This document shows, in pieces, positions 37,778 to 47,123 of a stretch of DNA of 64,000 bases. The notes beneath the pieces are model-generated. The model was not told where the DNA came from, ran no database searches, and worked only from the letters and a program-made list of their open reading frames with translations. The stretch lies in contig NZ_FRBL01000008.1 of NCBI RefSeq assembly GCF_900142605.1, positions 372,001 through 436,000 of the forward strand. Direction: 5' to 3'. The stretch comes from Chitinophaga jiangningensis. Its GTDB lineage: Bacteria; Bacteroidota; Bacteroidia; Chitinophagales; Chitinophagaceae. Made by a program: the position numbers and the translations under genes. Within the stretch, counting starts at the first letter, position 1, and each line of letters opens with the position of its first letter.

Positions 37778-40700
37778 TTAAAAACCGAGTTGTACGCCGA
37801 AAATAAAATTGGCCGTATTGGGATATGCGCCACCTGTACCGTTGGCGATTTCAGCGTCCTGCTGAAACTTTCCCATCTCCTGTATATTTACCAGATTATA
37901 ACCTGAAGCGTACACCCTTGCATTTTGCAGCACCTTTGATCCTTTGATCCAGGCTTGTGGCAGCTGGTAAGAAAGTTCCAGTGACTTCAGCCGTACATAC
38001 CAGGTATCGGCAAACCAGAAATCCGAAATCGTTTGCCAGGAGATATTATTGATGTTGGTATTCAGGCCAAGGCGAGGATAGGTAGCAGTGGCCGCTGTGG
38101 CGGGTGTCCAGCGCTCCAGGTTCCATGGGCGCAGGTTGCCGTTAAATGCATCACCTGCTCCTTCTGCCGTTACCTGTACCGCATACCCATAAGCGCCCTG
38201 CAGCAGGGCACGGAGCGAGAGCCCCTTGTATCCGATGGTAAATTCAGCACCTAAAACGGTGTTAGGTAAATTCGGTTTGGAGAGTAATGTTTTATCTGCA
38301 TCCGTAATAATACCATCCCCATTCATATCCGCATATTTCAGGTCACCTGGTTGTATTACACTCCACAGTGGTGCAGGAATGCCCTTCTTCACCTTACCAT
38401 TCTCATCGAAATCGCTTTGCTGATAAAATCCTATGTTATGATAACCCGGATTTAAGCCGATTTGGGTACCGGTTTTAGCCTGGTAGGGGTAATCCGGCGC
38501 TTCACTGATATAGAGTATCCTGTTGATGGCATAAGACGCATTTGCGCCGATGGAATACCTGATCTTACCACTTTCATTTTTGTAGGTAATCATGCCGTCA
38601 AAACCTTTATTCTCTGATTTACCTATATTCTTTTTTGGAAGCCCCTGCCCTATGAGCAGTGGCACACCACCCTGGTCAATCAACTGATCATACCGGTAGT
38701 TATAAAAATAGCTGCCGCTAAAAACTACCTTTCCCTTAAACATATTCAGCTCCAGCCCCAGGTCCGTCTTCCTTTCCTTTTCCCAGGTAACATCCGGGTT
38801 CACCAACGCCCCTTCCACCGTCGTATTGCCGTAATAGTTAGAGCCGGTGGTAGCATATTGAATAACCGATGTTACCGTACCGGGATAATTAGCATCTGAT
38901 CCCACCAGTCCGTAGGAGCCCCTGATTTTAAACAGGTCAAAAAACGGGAAGAGGTTTTTGAAGAAAGCTTCTTCCGACAGGTTATACCCCCACGAAACAG
39001 CCGGAAAAATGCCGTAGCGGTTATCTTCCTGAAACAGGTCATTCCCGTTTCTGGCAACCGTAACGCCTAAGAGGTATTTTCGCTTAAAATCATAGTCGAG
39101 CCTGGCAGTGGTACCGCGGTAATTAACCGGGATGGCAGCACCGTTGATGTAATTACGCTGATTCAGCAATAACAGTCCGGTGAAGTGGTGACTGCCCAGT
39201 ATTCGATCATAATTAAGGGATGCCTGCAGGATGGTAGTGGAATTAAATACGTTGCCGGTGGAAGCTACAGCATAAGGTAACATGCGGTATTGCGCCGCAT
39301 CCCTGATGGAATAGGTATTGGTAGCTACATTGTACTTGTAGGCCGGCAAGCCGCTCCTGTTCAGGTTACGGCCTTCATTATTGTTGCCGGCATAGGAAAC
39401 ATTTACTTTTACGGATAAGCCGCGGGTGATAAAGTCCAGCTGCTGGTCCGCCCCTACCACAATATTATAGTTGTTCCGAAAGCTGCGGATGTAACCACCG
39501 TTTCCCAAACGGAATGCAGGATTGATGGCGCCGTTGTTGGTTGCTGCGCCCAGGTGTGTGGCATAACTGGCCGTACCGTTAGGGTTTGTTTCCGGCATGG
39601 CATAGGGCGCCATATACCGGAACGCTCCCAGCTCATAAAACAGCCCTGCATTTTCAACTCCGCCACTGGGATTGTTCACCGTTTCAAACCGACCATTTAC
39701 ATCAAAGCGGATTTTTAGAGTTTTAGTGGGCGTAATATCCAGGTTGGAACGATAGTTATATCGCCTGTAGAAATAATTGGTGTTTACATAGTCGCCCACC
39801 GGCTGAAAATCTTTCAATGCCCCATTCTGAGAGTAATAGCCCAGCGAGGTAAAGTATCTTACCAGGGAATTACCACCGGAAATATCCACATTGTAGCGCG
39901 ACTGCGTAGATACCTTCCTAAACAATACTTCCGACCAGTTCACATTTGGATGGCCATATGGATCGGAACCATCTTTAAATTTCTGCAGGTCATCCGGCGT
40001 AAAAGGCAGCACCGGCGCCTGCGACTGACCATAGGCATCATTGATGGTAGCTTCGTTGCGGAGCAGGGCCGTTGTATAGGAATCCAGGAAAGTAGGCATG
40101 CGGATGATTTTATTAATACCTGCTTCGGCCGTCACGTTGATACGCGGCTTTCCGATACGCCCCCTGGTAGTTGTTACCACCAGTACGCCGTTGGCTCCCT
40201 TTAAGCCATAGATAGAAGTGGTGGCAGCATCTTTAAGGATGGTAACTGATTCCACTTCATTTACGTTTAGCTGCGACAACTGCGTATAGTCGTACTCGAT
40301 ATCATCTACAATGATCAAAGGCTTATTATCGCCGGTGAGGGAGTTAATACCGCGGATAAAGAAATCCGCTGCATCTGCACCTGGCTGCCCGCTTCGCTGC
40401 TGGCTAAAAAAGCCCGGTAACCGCCCTACCAGTGTGTTCTGAATACTGGCGGTTGGGATAGACTTAATCTCCTCGGCCTTAATGGAACTCACTGCGCCCG
40501 TACTGGTAATTCTTTTCTGACGGCCGTACCCTACTACTACCACATCTTCCAGCCCTCTCACGTCCCTGATCAGTCGCACCGGCGTCAGTTTCCCCGGCAC
40601 CGCCGTCACCACCTGCGGCAGGTAGCCTACACAGGTAATCACCAGCACTTTTGCTGAACCAGGCTTTAAGGAAATGGCATAATTGCCCTGCTCGTCAGAG

Positions 40701-40858
40701 ATAGCACCGTTCTTTTCGTTGCCTTGTTCTGCCACCGTAGCACCTGTTACCACTTCATCTTTATCATTGACGATATGCCCTCTTACAATGATATTTTGCG
40801 ACCATGCAACTGCTGACAGCAGCATACAACAGGTCAGTATGAATAGCTTTATCTTCAT
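37778..40858 (-). CDS. SusC/RagA-family TonB-dependent transporter (pair 2b)
   Basis: 1026 residues with a signal peptide ending near VAWSQ. A carboxypeptidase-D regulatory-like domain (about 22-100; VRGHIVNDKDEVVTGATV) precedes the plug (TSTGAVSSIKAEEIKSIPT, FFIRGINSLTGDNKPLIIVDD, VTILKDAATTSIYGLKGANG) and the barrel ending FIFGVQLGF. It is the second of two SusC genes in the same transcript and starts 27 bp after the SusD2a stop. It likely imports a related but distinct oligosaccharide, or a different length of the same one. Confidence 0.97.
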   Translation of the reverse strand: MKIKLFILTCCMLLSAVAWSQNIIVRGHIVNDKDEVVTGATVAEQGNEKNGAISDEQGNYAISLKPGSAKVLVITCVGYLPQVVTAVPGKLTPVRLIRDVRGLEDVVVVGYGRQKRITSTGAVSSIKAEEIKSIPTASIQNTLVGRLPGFFSQQRSGQPGADAADFFIRGINSLTGDNKPLIIVDDIEYDYTQLSQLNVNEVESVTILKDAATTSIYGLKGANGVLVVTTTRGRIGKPRINVTAEAGINKIIRMPTFLDSYTTALLRNEATINDAYGQSQAPVLPFTPDDLQKFKDGSDPYGHPNVNWSEVLFRKVSTQSRYNVDISGGNSLVRYFTSLGYYSQNGALKDFQPVGDYVNTNYFYRRYNYRSNLDITPTKTLKIRFDVNGRFETVNNPSGGVENAGLFYELGAFRYMAPYAMPETNPNGTASYATHLGAATNNGAINPAFRLGNGGYIRSFRNNYNIVVGADQQLDFITRGLSVKVNVSYAGNNNEGRNLNRSGLPAYKYNVATNTYSIRDAAQYRMLPYAVASTGNVFNSTTILQASLNYDRILGSHHFTGLLLLNQRNYINGAAIPVNYRGTTARLDYDFKRKYLLGVTVARNGNDLFQEDNRYGIFPAVSWGYNLSEEAFFKNLFPFFDLFKIRGSYGLVGSDANYPGTVTSVIQYATTGSNYYGNTTVEGALVNPDVTWEKERKTDLGLELNMFKGKVVFSGSYFYNYRYDQLIDQGGVPLLIGQGLPKKNIGKSENKGFDGMITYKNESGKIRYSIGANASYAINRILYISEAPDYPYQAKTGTQIGLNPGYHNIGFYQQSDFDENGKVKKGIPAPLWSVIQPGDLKYADMNGDGIITDADKTLLSKPNLPNTVLGAEFTIGYKGLSLRALLQGAYGYAVQVTAEGAGDAFNGNLRPWNLERWTPATAATATYPRLGLNTNINNISWQTISDFWFADTWYVRLKSLELSYQLPQAWIKGSKVLQNARVYASGYNLVNIQEMGKFQQDAEIANGTGGAYPNTANFIFGVQLGF

Positions 40859-40885
40859 TTTTATTTTTTTATTTCATGAAAGCAA

Positions 40886-42664
40886 TCAATAACCCGGGTT
40901 CTGTTCAAGTCCTGGATTTACCTGTGTTTCCTTGATGGCGATAGGGAATAAATACATGGCATCCGTAAAGTAGGGAGTGGTAACTTCCTTAGGAGCATAG
41001 CTAAATGTGTTATTGGCATTCTTTGTAACCGTAACACCATGTAACGCCGTACCATATACGCTTTTGGCGATCTTCCAGCGGCGTATATCCCAAAACCGCT
41101 GTTCTTCAAATGCCAGTTCAATACGGCGTTCATTGCGCACTATCTCACGCATTTGTTCCCTGGTCAATCCTGGTGGTAACGTATATGGAGAAAGGCCGGC
41201 CCGCTGGCGGATTTTTTCCACGGCAGCATACACGGTGGCTTCAGGCCCTGAAAATTCATTCTTCGCTTCGGCATACATCAGGAGGATGTCCGCATAACGG
41301 ATCAGGCACCAGGGTGGTATGAACCCGCCATCCCGAATAAACGTAACGGTGAAATTTGCACTGCTGCTGTCGTTGGCACAAAACTTTTTGGCATAATACC
41401 CGGTTTTTGTTTGCACGGCAGCGAGGGTGGCATCGTTCGGTTTGTCCTTCCCGCCTTCAAATGTTTCCACAGGCCGTTGCAACCATTTGGCACCATTGTA
41501 AAACACGGTTTGCTCTAAACGTGGATCGCGGCCTGCATAAGGATTAGCAGGGTTATAACCGGATGTAGGGTCAGTGATGGGCTTGCCGTTTTTCATGGGA
41601 AAAGCATCTACAAATTCCTGAGTGGGGCTCACGCGTCCTTCGCTGTTGCGGTTGCCAGGCTTGAATCCTGGCGGCGACATATAATAAGCATATACGTTAT
41701 CCGTACGGGGATCACTCATTCTGAAAAAGATATGTTCCTTGTTAGCTCTTGCCAGCACCAGGGTGTAGCGATTCGCTTCCAGGTCGTACAAGCCCAGGTC
41801 TATGAGTGCTTTTGCTGCATCGGCCGCTGCGCCCCATCTTTCGGCGCTGTAAGCAGCGTAGCCGGTAAAAGTTTTTTGCGGTGTGGAAGAGGGGTTAAAC
41901 AATGGACTGGCGGCAAGGAGTAAAACTTTGGCTTTGATTGCCAGCACAATGCTTTTGCGCATTTTGCCGTAATCGGCATCTGTGGCCCTGCCGGCGAGGG
42001 AGGCATCCGGGCGCAGACTATCTTTCACCCTATCCAGTTCCGAAACAATGTAGTTCACGCATTCTTCAAAGCTGTTGCGCTTTAAATTCAGGAGTTCACG
42101 GTCGTTGGAATCGTAGATTTTGTCGCCCAGCAATGGCACCCCACCATAGCGCCTGATCAGTTCATAATAAAAAAATGCCCTGAGCGCCCTGGCTTCATTC
42201 GGCAGCCATACCTTGCGGGATGAATCTGCCCATGGTACCCGCTGATAGTTTTGCAGGAAGATGTTTGCTGCTCGGATGGCGCTGTAACAATTGCCCCAGG
42301 TATCGTCAAATGTAGCGATGGGGCTATATCCTCCCCGGATAATATTCCAGCCGTCGTTTCCATCGCCACTTGGTACCGCATCATCGGAAAAGCATTCCAG
42401 TGGCACCAGGGAGATATTCGATCTGGGATTGCTGTTAAAAGCCCAGCTGGAGCCGCCCAGCATACGGTTATAGCCGGTAGGGATTTTCGAGTATATGTTA
42501 GTCACCCACTTAAAGGCCTGGTCGCCGGTGGGGTCATTCTCATCAAAAATATAATCTATGGTAAGGAGTTCAAGCGGCTTGTCTTCAAACGCTTTTTTGC
42601 AGGAGGATACCGCAACGAAGCATGTGATCAAAATAAGACAGCACCATGCGTAATTCTTTTTCAT
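40886..42664 (-). CDS. SusD/RagB-family lipoprotein (pair 2a)
   Basis: The ATG at 42664 gives 592 residues with lipobox FVAVSSC before KKAFEDKPLE. Typical blocks are ALRAFFYYELIRRYGGVPLLGD, IRYADILLMYAEAKNEFSG and RNERRIELAFEEQRFWDIRRW. It starts 16 bp after the SusC2a stop. It is the partner lid of SusC2a. Confidence 0.96.
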   Translation of the reverse strand: MKKNYAWCCLILITCFVAVSSCKKAFEDKPLELLTIDYIFDENDPTGDQAFKWVTNIYSKIPTGYNRMLGGSSWAFNSNPRSNISLVPLECFSDDAVPSGDGNDGWNIIRGGYSPIATFDDTWGNCYSAIRAANIFLQNYQRVPWADSSRKVWLPNEARALRAFFYYELIRRYGGVPLLGDKIYDSNDRELLNLKRNSFEECVNYIVSELDRVKDSLRPDASLAGRATDADYGKMRKSIVLAIKAKVLLLAASPLFNPSSTPQKTFTGYAAYSAERWGAAADAAKALIDLGLYDLEANRYTLVLARANKEHIFFRMSDPRTDNVYAYYMSPPGFKPGNRNSEGRVSPTQEFVDAFPMKNGKPITDPTSGYNPANPYAGRDPRLEQTVFYNGAKWLQRPVETFEGGKDKPNDATLAAVQTKTGYYAKKFCANDSSSANFTVTFIRDGGFIPPWCLIRYADILLMYAEAKNEFSGPEATVYAAVEKIRQRAGLSPYTLPPGLTREQMREIVRNERRIELAFEEQRFWDIRRWKIAKSVYGTALHGVTVTKNANNTFSYAPKEVTTPYFTDAMYLFPIAIKETQVNPGLEQNPGY

Positions 42665-42680
42665 ACCACCAATCATGCCG

Positions 42681-45545
42681 TTAAAATTTAATGTTGATAC
42701 CAAAATTGAAAATCTTCATTATGGGATAGGCCGCGCCCCAGGCCTCCGGATCTACATCTTCCCTGACGTCAAAAATCTCTGACCAGGTAAGCAGGTTTAA
42801 TCCGTTGGCAAACAGCCGTACCGATGGAGAGCCGATTTTACGGGTGAGCTGTTCAGGCAAGGTGTAACCGATCTCCAGGTTTTTGAGCCGCACAAAATCG
42901 GTGTTCTTTAACCAGAAAGAAGAGAACTGTGTATTGTTGGTATTGCTACCTAACCACAGGCGTGGCTGCGTGGCTGTAGCTGCGGTTTCAGGGGTAAAGC
43001 GCCCCAGGTTATAGGCGTAAGCATTGTTTTGACCACCGTTGCCAAAGCCATTCATAAAATCGCCGCTCATATAACTCTGACGGTTACACGTTCCCTGGAA
43101 CAATACGGAAAAATCAATGCCTTTAAAATTAAAGCCGGCATTAAGTCCGTAATAGATCGTAGGTTTTGCGTTGCCGATAGGCCCCTGGTCATCAATGGTG
43201 ATCTGTCCGTCGCCGTTGCGATCGAGGTAACGTATATCGCCTGGCCGCAGCGACGACTTAGGAGCAGCGGGCATTACAGCGGTGGCAGGGTCATTGATTT
43301 CTTCGTAGGATTTAAACAGGCCGATGGCGGTATAACCATATTGTAAACCTACCGGCTTGCCAGTAGTGATCTGGTAATCGTAATTTTTCGGCAGCTCTGC
43401 ATTGTACACCACTTTAGATTGCACCAGCGAAAAATTGGCGGTAACAAAATAATGGAGTGCCTTTACCTGCTGTTGCCAGTTAACTGAAATATCCGCACCC
43501 CGGTAATTGAAGCGCTGATAGTTTTGTAATGGATACCCTGCGCCAAAAACCGCCGTGGTAAGGGTGGGCGCGGCAACAAGGTCATAGAACCTGTTAAAGA
43601 AGTAATCAGCCGTAAGGGTGAGTTTATTTTGCCACAGTCCCAGGTCGATGCCGGCATTGAGCTTTTTGGCTTTTTCCGGACTCAGGCCGCTGTTGGCAAT
43701 CGCATTTTCACCGGTTCCTCTTTCCAGTGAGGAGCCGGAGCCAAACCAGTAGCCACCATTATTGAAATAGGTTTGAATGTAGGTATAATATCCTGCATTT
43801 ACCTGGCCGGTTAATCCATAATTGGCTCGCAGCCGCAGGTTACTGATCCATGGCAGGTGCTGGCTTACAAATGCTTCCTGGTGAAGGTTCCAGCCAAGGC
43901 CTGCGGCCCAGTAGGTAGCATGGCGCTGCGCCGGTGCCAGCCAGTTGTAACCTGCATAACTCACCGCGCCTTCTGCCAGATATTTTCCATCGAAGCTATA
44001 GTTCAGTCTGCCCGAATAGGCGGTGTAATTTTCCGGCAACTGGGTAGAGCTGAATAGCAGCCTGCTCTGCTGGTTGGCTACTGCCAACACGGAAATCGCA
44101 TGTTTATTAATAGTACGGTCATAACCCAGTGATCCTTCCAGGTACACGATGCGAAACCTGTCGTTTGCCCCACCTGCTGTGGTTTGCTCGGTAGTAGCGC
44201 CATACTTGGTATATGTATCATTCAGATACTGGTATACTTCGAAATTTTTCTCCCTTTTAGTAGTATAGTAAACCGTGTTATTGTTGGATGCTTTAGCCTT
44301 TAGCACTAAGCCTTTTGTGATTATATCCAGTTTTTGCGTTACTTCCAGGTCCACTGCAATATCCCGTACATCCTGAAACTGGTACCCGCGTGAAACGGTT
44401 TGCCCCCATATATTCGCGTTGCCCTGGTATTTATCGCTTCCACCCAGTGTGCCATCCGGATTAAATACAGGATAGGCCAGCTGCGGGGTACTTAATAAAG
44501 CGCCGAGGATACCTCCTGCACCGCCGCCTCCGGGCTGGTTATAACGCTGAAAGCGACCGAAGAGGTTCAGTTGTACAAACGTTACAGGCGTTACATCCAC
44601 ACCCACGTTTGAACGCAGCGCATAGCGGTTAAGCTGGGAGTTAGTGTTGTATTTATTTTCACTGCTGGTTTTAAAAATCCCGTTTTCCCGCGCATTATCC
44701 AGGTCTACAAAATACCTGAAACCTTTGCCACTCCCCTGTATATTCAGGTTATAACGGGAGATGCCAGCGCTGTTATTCAGTACCGTATTGTACCAGTCCA
44801 CATCAGGATAGGTATAGGGATCTGACTGATTTTTATAGGCTTCAATCTGTGCGGGGGAGTATTGCGGCGTTACGGGTGATAATCCCGCATCATTTTGCTT
44901 TGCCTCATTAAACAGCGTAGCGTATTGCCATGCAGGCAGCGGCTTTGGAAGTGTAAGCGGGGTTTCGAATCCTGACTGCGCGGTAAAGGAAATGCGCGGT
45001 TTGCCTACATCTCCTTTTTTTGTTTTTATGGAGATGATACCGTAGGAGGATCTCTGCCCAAACATTACGGTAGAAAGTGCATCTTTCAGGACAGATATGG
45101 ATTCAATCTGCTCCGGGTCGATCGACTGATACCCCCGCTCCACGCCATCAATCAGGATGGTTTGCGCCCTGGCACCGCGGATATTAAAGCCCATTCCATT
45201 GCCATCCAAACCAGGGCCGCCGCTGCCGAAGGTGATATTCAAGCCCGGAATGCGACCGGGCAAAGCCTGTAAAAACTGCGGACTTGGTGTGGTGATCAGC
45301 TGGTTGGTATATACCGTTGCTACGGACTGCAGCATCCTGCTTTTGTCCTGTTCACCATAGAGCACCGGCACCACACCCGTATTTTTTACCGGCTCTTTTA
45401 CAATGTGAACGGTATCGGCCACCTGTGCCTTTGCGGAGGAATAGATAAATAGAATAGCAGTCAGCATACCCAGGTGTACCCTGAAGTATACCTGCCTGCC
45501 GCTACCCGGCGATAGCAGCGGACCTGCGGTAAATTTTTGTTTCAT
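42681..45545 (-). CDS. SusC/RagA-family TonB-dependent transporter lacking the N-terminal extension (pair 2a)
   Basis: 954 residues, shorter than the other three SusC proteins (1026-1054). The hydrophobic N-terminus (about 25-41, ending SSAKAQ) is followed after only some 30 residues by the plug (SRMLQSVATVYTNQLITT, FNIRGARAQTILIDGVERGY, ISVLKDALSTVMFGQRSSYG), so the carboxypeptidase-D-like domain present in the others is missing. The barrel is complete and ends FNFGINIKF. A charged 24-residue start before the hydrophobic stretch makes the signal peptide long. It is the first transporter after the LacI-type gene, with the LacI palindrome 90 bp upstream. Confidence 0.95.
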   Translation of the reverse strand: MKQKFTAGPLLSPGSGRQVYFRVHLGMLTAILFIYSSAKAQVADTVHIVKEPVKNTGVVPVLYGEQDKSRMLQSVATVYTNQLITTPSPQFLQALPGRIPGLNITFGSGGPGLDGNGMGFNIRGARAQTILIDGVERGYQSIDPEQIESISVLKDALSTVMFGQRSSYGIISIKTKKGDVGKPRISFTAQSGFETPLTLPKPLPAWQYATLFNEAKQNDAGLSPVTPQYSPAQIEAYKNQSDPYTYPDVDWYNTVLNNSAGISRYNLNIQGSGKGFRYFVDLDNARENGIFKTSSENKYNTNSQLNRYALRSNVGVDVTPVTFVQLNLFGRFQRYNQPGGGGAGGILGALLSTPQLAYPVFNPDGTLGGSDKYQGNANIWGQTVSRGYQFQDVRDIAVDLEVTQKLDIITKGLVLKAKASNNNTVYYTTKREKNFEVYQYLNDTYTKYGATTEQTTAGGANDRFRIVYLEGSLGYDRTINKHAISVLAVANQQSRLLFSSTQLPENYTAYSGRLNYSFDGKYLAEGAVSYAGYNWLAPAQRHATYWAAGLGWNLHQEAFVSQHLPWISNLRLRANYGLTGQVNAGYYTYIQTYFNNGGYWFGSGSSLERGTGENAIANSGLSPEKAKKLNAGIDLGLWQNKLTLTADYFFNRFYDLVAAPTLTTAVFGAGYPLQNYQRFNYRGADISVNWQQQVKALHYFVTANFSLVQSKVVYNAELPKNYDYQITTGKPVGLQYGYTAIGLFKSYEEINDPATAVMPAAPKSSLRPGDIRYLDRNGDGQITIDDQGPIGNAKPTIYYGLNAGFNFKGIDFSVLFQGTCNRQSYMSGDFMNGFGNGGQNNAYAYNLGRFTPETAATATQPRLWLGSNTNNTQFSSFWLKNTDFVRLKNLEIGYTLPEQLTRKIGSPSVRLFANGLNLLTWSEIFDVREDVDPEAWGAAYPIMKIFNFGINIKF

Positions 45546-45634
45546 AGTGGAAGTTTATAAAGACAAAAGATTACTCTCAGGGCAAAAACCGCATTTTCGC
45601 CCTGGTCATCATTAGTGGAATTGTACTGGATTAC

Positions 45635-45646
45635 TTAATCGATTAA
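45635..45646. promoter_or_regulatory. LacI-type operator upstream of SusC2a
   Basis: Perfect palindrome TTAATCGATTAA with the central CG typical of LacI-family sites. It overlaps the LacI stop codon and lies 90 bp upstream of the SusC2a start. A 15-nt core, ACTTAATCGATTAAC, is shared (on the opposite strand) with the site at 46752-46763. Confidence 0.7.
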
Positions 45647-46713
45647 CTGTTTTTCATAACTGATGTTTCTGTGTGTATCTGTTCTAGTTTTGCCTTGGGA
45701 AAGGAAGAATTCCTGATAACTAATTTAACCGGTAAGGTCACGGTTCTGCGCTTTTTGTTTTCCTTTTCATCTGATAAAGCACTCAGTAGCTGCAACACTA
45801 CTTCCTGTGCTATTTCTTCTATTGGTTGTGCTACTGCTGTAATGGACGGTGAAAACAAATTAAAGTGTGTGTTATCATCAAACCCTACTACAGCTATATT
45901 TTCCGGTATCGTTAAGCCTAAACTGCTGATGGCCCTTAATCCATTTATCGCTAAATAATTGGTGGCGAAAATGATAGCGTCTATATGATCATTGGCTTTT
46001 ATGAATGCGGCTACCAGCTGCGCTGCACTGTCGTGGTGGCTTAATTCATAAGGTATCCTGGCTACCAGCGGCGTACAATCACGATCTTCCATTGCTTTAT
46101 GATAGCCCTGCAGGCGTGCCATCATCTGCGTTTGTTCTGATTGCAGGGTAATAAAGGCAATATGCGCGTAGCCGTTTTCCTTCAGGTGCTTTACGGCCTG
46201 GTAAGCGCCGGCATAGTTATCTACAATTACGCTGCTGGTATTTAAAACGGGCAGGTAACGGTCAAACAGGATTACCGGTACATTATCATCCATGAGTGCC
46301 TGTATCTCTTCCTCCACACCTGGCGGCGGTGCTATAATATAGCCATCCACCTGCCGCTCCCGGAAAGCCCGGATTAAGGTCCGGGTCTTTTCCACATCAT
46401 TTTCCGTACTGGCAAAGAATATTTTATACTGATGATGGTAAGCGATGGATTCGATCCCCCGGGAAATGCCTGAAAAGAACGGATCGGCAATATCTTCCAC
46501 CAGCATGCCTATAATATTGGACTTTCCTGTCCGCAAGCTCTTAGCGATCATATTTGGCTGATACCCTACCTTCTTAATATAATCCAACACTTTCTTACGG
46601 ACGTCCCCGCTGATTTTTTTCTCGTCTGCCTTGCCATTTAATACAAAAGAAATGGTGGCAGCAGAAAGATGAAGTGCTTTAGCGATGTCGTGTATGGATA
46701 CCTTCTTTTTCAT
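45643..46713 (-). CDS. LacI-family transcriptional regulator
   Basis: The ATG at 46713 gives 356 residues; an upstream TTG is less likely. The N-terminal HTH (MKKKVSIHDIAKALHLSAATISFVLNG) and hinge helix (PNMIAKSLRTGKSNIIGMLV) are typical. A periplasmic-binding-protein-like effector domain covers about 60-335 (SRGIESIAYHHQYKIFFAST, DGYIIAPP, VVGFDDNTHFNLFSPSITAV). It should repress until a mono- or oligosaccharide is bound. Palindromes just upstream of its own start and after its stop suggest it controls itself and the SusC2a operon. A LacI regulator inside an HTCS-controlled locus is uncommon. Confidence 0.96.
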   Translation of the reverse strand: MKKKVSIHDIAKALHLSAATISFVLNGKADEKKISGDVRKKVLDYIKKVGYQPNMIAKSLRTGKSNIIGMLVEDIADPFFSGISRGIESIAYHHQYKIFFASTENDVEKTRTLIRAFRERQVDGYIIAPPPGVEEEIQALMDDNVPVILFDRYLPVLNTSSVIVDNYAGAYQAVKHLKENGYAHIAFITLQSEQTQMMARLQGYHKAMEDRDCTPLVARIPYELSHHDSAAQLVAAFIKANDHIDAIIFATNYLAINGLRAISSLGLTIPENIAVVGFDDNTHFNLFSPSITAVAQPIEEIAQEVVLQLLSALSDEKENKKRRTVTLPVKLVIRNSSFPKAKLEQIHTETSVMKNS

Positions 46714-46751
46714 TATGGCCAGCAATCAGGACCTCCCTGATCCTATTCTTG

Positions 46752-46763
46752 TTAATCGATTAA
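46752..46763. promoter_or_regulatory. LacI-type operator upstream of the lacI-like gene
   Basis: Perfect TTAATCGATTAA palindrome 39 bp upstream of the LacI start, positioned for autoregulation. The 410-bp gap 46714-47123 that holds it also carries a paired G-tract motif, the HTCS 2 terminator and a partial third copy; no gene is seen in it. Confidence 0.7.
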
Positions 46764-46910
46764 GTGACGGACTTCACCAAAGCACCGGAGCATCTTACAA
46801 AACACATGGACAAAAAACCAATCATCCCAAACCCGCAATAGATCAGGATCAGAACAAATTGCATTACGTAAAGCTACCGGTTTCAATCTGAACTTTCCGG
46901 GAAATCAGGA

Positions 46911-46938
46911 GGGGGGTACACTCCCAAAAAGGGGGGTG
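46911..46938 (-). promoter_or_regulatory. Candidate HTCS operator: paired G6/C6 tracts 20 bp apart
   Basis: GGGGGGTA at 46911-46918 and GGGGGGTG at 46931-46938, 20 bp apart, 198 bp upstream of the LacI start and downstream of the HTCS 2 terminator. Geometry and order match the pair at 19284-19315 after HTCS 1, which suggests control of the LacI-SusC2a operon by HTCS 2. Confidence 0.5.
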
Positions 46939-46986
46939 GAAACGCCAACACATGGTATTAAACAGTACTGAGAATCAATGCAACAT

Positions 46987-47016
46987 ATAAAAAAGCCTTT
47001 CCAGTTGAGGAAAGGC
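46987..47016 (-). terminator. Rho-independent terminator of HTCS 2
   Basis: Perfect 8-bp stem (GCCTTTCC, 46995-47002 with 47009-47016), 6-nt loop, followed on the minus strand by TTTTTTAT. Confidence 0.9.
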
Positions 47017-47040
47017 CGGTAGCCAGGTTGCTATTTTATG

Positions 47041-47052
47041 AAAATCGATTAA
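47041..47052. promoter_or_regulatory. Partial LacI-type site
   Basis: AAAATCGATTAA keeps one half and the centre of the TTAATCGATTAA palindrome. It sits in the 3' region of HTCS 2, about 330 bp upstream of the lacI-like start, and might allow looping with the other two copies. It may also be chance. Confidence 0.3.
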
Positions 47053-47123
47053 CTACATAAAACGGTGCCGGATATACGCTGCAAAACTGGCATACGCATG
47101 AAAATAAAGCGTCAGTTTGACAA

